A DNA stretch of 64,000 nucleotides from Pontibacter sp. HSC-14F20 (GTDB taxonomy: Bacteria; Bacteroidota; Bacteroidia; Cytophagales; Hymenobacteraceae). Made by a program: the position numbers and the translations under genes. The notes under the pieces were generated by a model. The model did not search any database. It saw nothing but the letters and a program-made list of their open reading frames with translations, and was not told where the DNA came from. Positions 62,770 to 64,000 of the stretch are shown here, piece after piece. Where the stretch lies: contig NZ_JAHZTC010000014.1 in NCBI RefSeq assembly GCF_019599265.1, positions 1-64,000 on the forward strand. The letters run 5' to 3'. Position 1 is the stretch's first letter. Each line of letters starts with the position of its first letter.

Positions 62770-63734
62770 TGACTATGAAAAAGCTGTCTCTCCTGTTGGT
62801 TGTATTGGTAGGTGTTGTTACGCAGGCTTTCGCACAGCAGCGTCCGCAGTATAGCCAATACATGGTCAATAATTTTCTGCTCAACCCCGCCCTGTCAGGT
62901 ATAGAGGATTACGCTGACATACGCATCAGTAACCGGCAGCAGTGGGTGGGGCTCGACGGGGCGCCCGTTACTTACTATGCCTCCGCCCATATGCCGCTGA
63001 ACAAAGGCGCGACCAGCACCAAGTATGCCAAGGCGCTGGCGCATCACGGGGCAGGCATCATCATTCATACCGACAAGACAGGTCCGTTACGCCGGACAGG
63101 GGTGTCAGGTACTTATGCCTACCACCTGCCTGTTACGCGTACTATCAACGTGTCGGCGGGTGTAGGGGCAGGCCTTATTCGGAATACTATCAACAGTTCA
63201 GAATTGGAATTTACTAATCCCGCGGAGCCGCTAATAGGTGGTGGACGGGTGAATCAGAATGTGCTGGATCTTTCGCTGGGGCTGTGGGTATACTCCCGTA
63301 ACTTCTCTATAGGCCTTGCCGGAGCGCAACTGCTTGAGAATGCCGGCACTTTCCGCTCCTCAGAGGAAAGCAACGTGGCACTTGACCTGCAACGACATTA
63401 TTTTCTGACAGGTAGTTATCGCTTTACGCCTGGAGGACGTATTGACCTGATCCCATCTGTCATGCTCAAATTGGCTGCTCCAAGCCCACTCTCGGTGGAT
63501 GTGAACCTGCGCGCGCTTTACAATGAGCGCTTCTGGGTAGGCGCCTCCTATCGTCACAACGATGCCGTAGTAGGAATGGTAGGCGTATACGTTAGTCCTC
63601 TTATTGACATCTCATATTCTTACGATGCCACCACATCAGGCCTCAACCGGGTAAGCGCCGGAACCCACGAGGTAGTAGTTGGTTTTAAACTACTGAATGA
63701 TCGCCGTATTATCTGCCCGCAATGGGTATGGTGA
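62769..63734 (+). CDS. PorP/SprF-family outer-membrane protein
   Basis: 321 residues. Signal peptide (LSLLLVVLVGVVTQAFAQ). It has the PorP/SprF opening RPQYSQYMVNNFLLNPALSG, then ADIRISNRQQWVGLDGAPVTYYASAH, and a beta-barrel-like C-terminus with WVGASYRHNDAVVGMVGVY and DISYSYDATTSGLNRVSAGTHEVVVGF. It overlaps the type-B cargo gene by one base (TAATG), or starts 6 bases later at 62775. Such pairs commonly give the cargo its outer-membrane partner. Confidence 0.93.
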   Translation: MTMKKLSLLLVVLVGVVTQAFAQQRPQYSQYMVNNFLLNPALSGIEDYADIRISNRQQWVGLDGAPVTYYASAHMPLNKGATSTKYAKALAHHGAGIIIHTDKTGPLRRTGVSGTYAYHLPVTRTINVSAGVGAGLIRNTINSSELEFTNPAEPLIGGGRVNQNVLDLSLGLWVYSRNFSIGLAGAQLLENAGTFRSSEESNVALDLQRHYFLTGSYRFTPGGRIDLIPSVMLKLAAPSPLSVDVNLRALYNERFWVGASYRHNDAVVGMVGVYVSPLIDISYSYDATTSGLNRVSAGTHEVVVGFKLLNDRRIICPQWVW

Positions 63735-64000
63735 GGTAAAATCCACTTTTTAGTTTTAGTACAATTCAGGAATGCCCTGTGCAGGAATATTTTTTTTATG
63801 TTACTGATACAGAGTGTACCCGATTGTGCCTACTTTTGCACCCAAGTCTAAAAATACTATTGTGATATAGCTATATAAATCTGCAAATACTGCCTGCTGG
63901 ATCGGGGTGTGATGTGATGTAGAGCTAAATAAGTAAGATAGGACTTTGTTGTAATTAAGTTTAAACTTTAACTTAAAATTTGTTACTTAACTAATTTTGT
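63735..64000. other. gap at window edge with outward promoters
   Basis: No ORF begins here. TACTTTTG at 63831-63838 and TAATTTTG at 63992-63999 are both perfect TAnnTTTG boxes on the plus strand, so genes start just beyond the window. The last 100 bases are very AT-rich. Confidence 0.6.

Overview
The window comes from a Bacteroidota chromosome. The best fit is a pigmented Cytophagales member close to Pontibacter/Hymenobacter; this placement is inference from gene content, not a database match. Evidence: (i) at least four secreted proteins end in type IX secretion (T9SS) sorting domains and one PorP/SprF-type protein is encoded; (ii) many genes are preceded by the Bacteroidota sigma-A promoter form TTTG-N19/20-TAnnTTTG; (iii) a CrtD-like desaturase and a CruF-like hydratase form a carotenoid module typical of red Cytophagales; (iv) bases and codons are moderately GC-rich in the core genes.

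Layout. 1-325: end of an IS21-family element (start of istA on the minus strand plus four copies of its terminal repeat). 0.77-6.9 kb: a giant IPT/TIG-repeat T9SS cargo protein. 7.1-9.7 kb: glyA, tatC, rpiB. 9.8-11.2 kb: a polytopic membrane protein. 11.3-17.6 kb: rbfA, a methyltransferase, a LolC/E-type permease, a lipoprotein and a SNF2 helicase. 18-21.5 kb: SRPBCC protein, crtD-like, cruF-like and a TetR-type regulator. 21.6-30.1 kb: thioredoxin pair, DUF3365 haem protein, prfA, beta-helix lipoprotein, yjbQ, M43 protease, lipoprotein, gpmI. 30.4-34.4 kb: DUF4783 protein, nadC, small membrane and lipoproteins, methyltransferase and ZIP transporter. 34.5-37.3 kb: minus-strand envelope genes including rlpA and an alpha/beta hydrolase. 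37.3-43 kb: an AT-richer accessory stretch with short ORFs, Hsp20, a T9SS protein, a SpoIIAA-like protein and a nuclease-like/membrane gene split by one in-frame stop. 43-46.7 kb: nrdA and nrdB. 46.7-47.3 kb: an AT-rich gap with a perfect DnaA box. 47.3-54 kb: rplU, rpmA, a DoxX-like protein, then a SAM-I riboswitch driving metH and metF. 54.2-56.6 kb: cyclase, SpoIIAA-like protein, hemW. 56.7-58.5 kb: a BamA/TamA-type outer-membrane protein. 58.6 kb: initiator tRNA. 59-63.7 kb: a T9SS type-B surface protein and its PorP/SprF partner.

Functional links. metH and metF form the methionine/folate methyl cycle under SAM control, and glyA feeds one-carbon units into it. The two nrd genes supply dNTPs. 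The crtD-cruF pair modifies an acyclic carotenoid end. The terminal operon couples a surface protein to its outer-membrane anchor.

Most notable signal. The 7-mer AGGTATA (and its complement TATACCT) is enormously over-represented in most of the window, in genes and between them, sometimes as perfect palindromic or tandem pairs, and it is scarce in the genes that look acquired. It behaves like a highly iterated genome signature (comparable in kind to HIP1 or DNA-uptake words), and I know of no description of it. Other leads are promoters whose TAnnTTTG box ends 3-4 bases before the start codon (candidate leaderless mRNAs), the stop-interrupted nuclease-like gene, a GC-rich structured gap between nrdB and nrdA, an orphan terminator and a candidate origin of replication.
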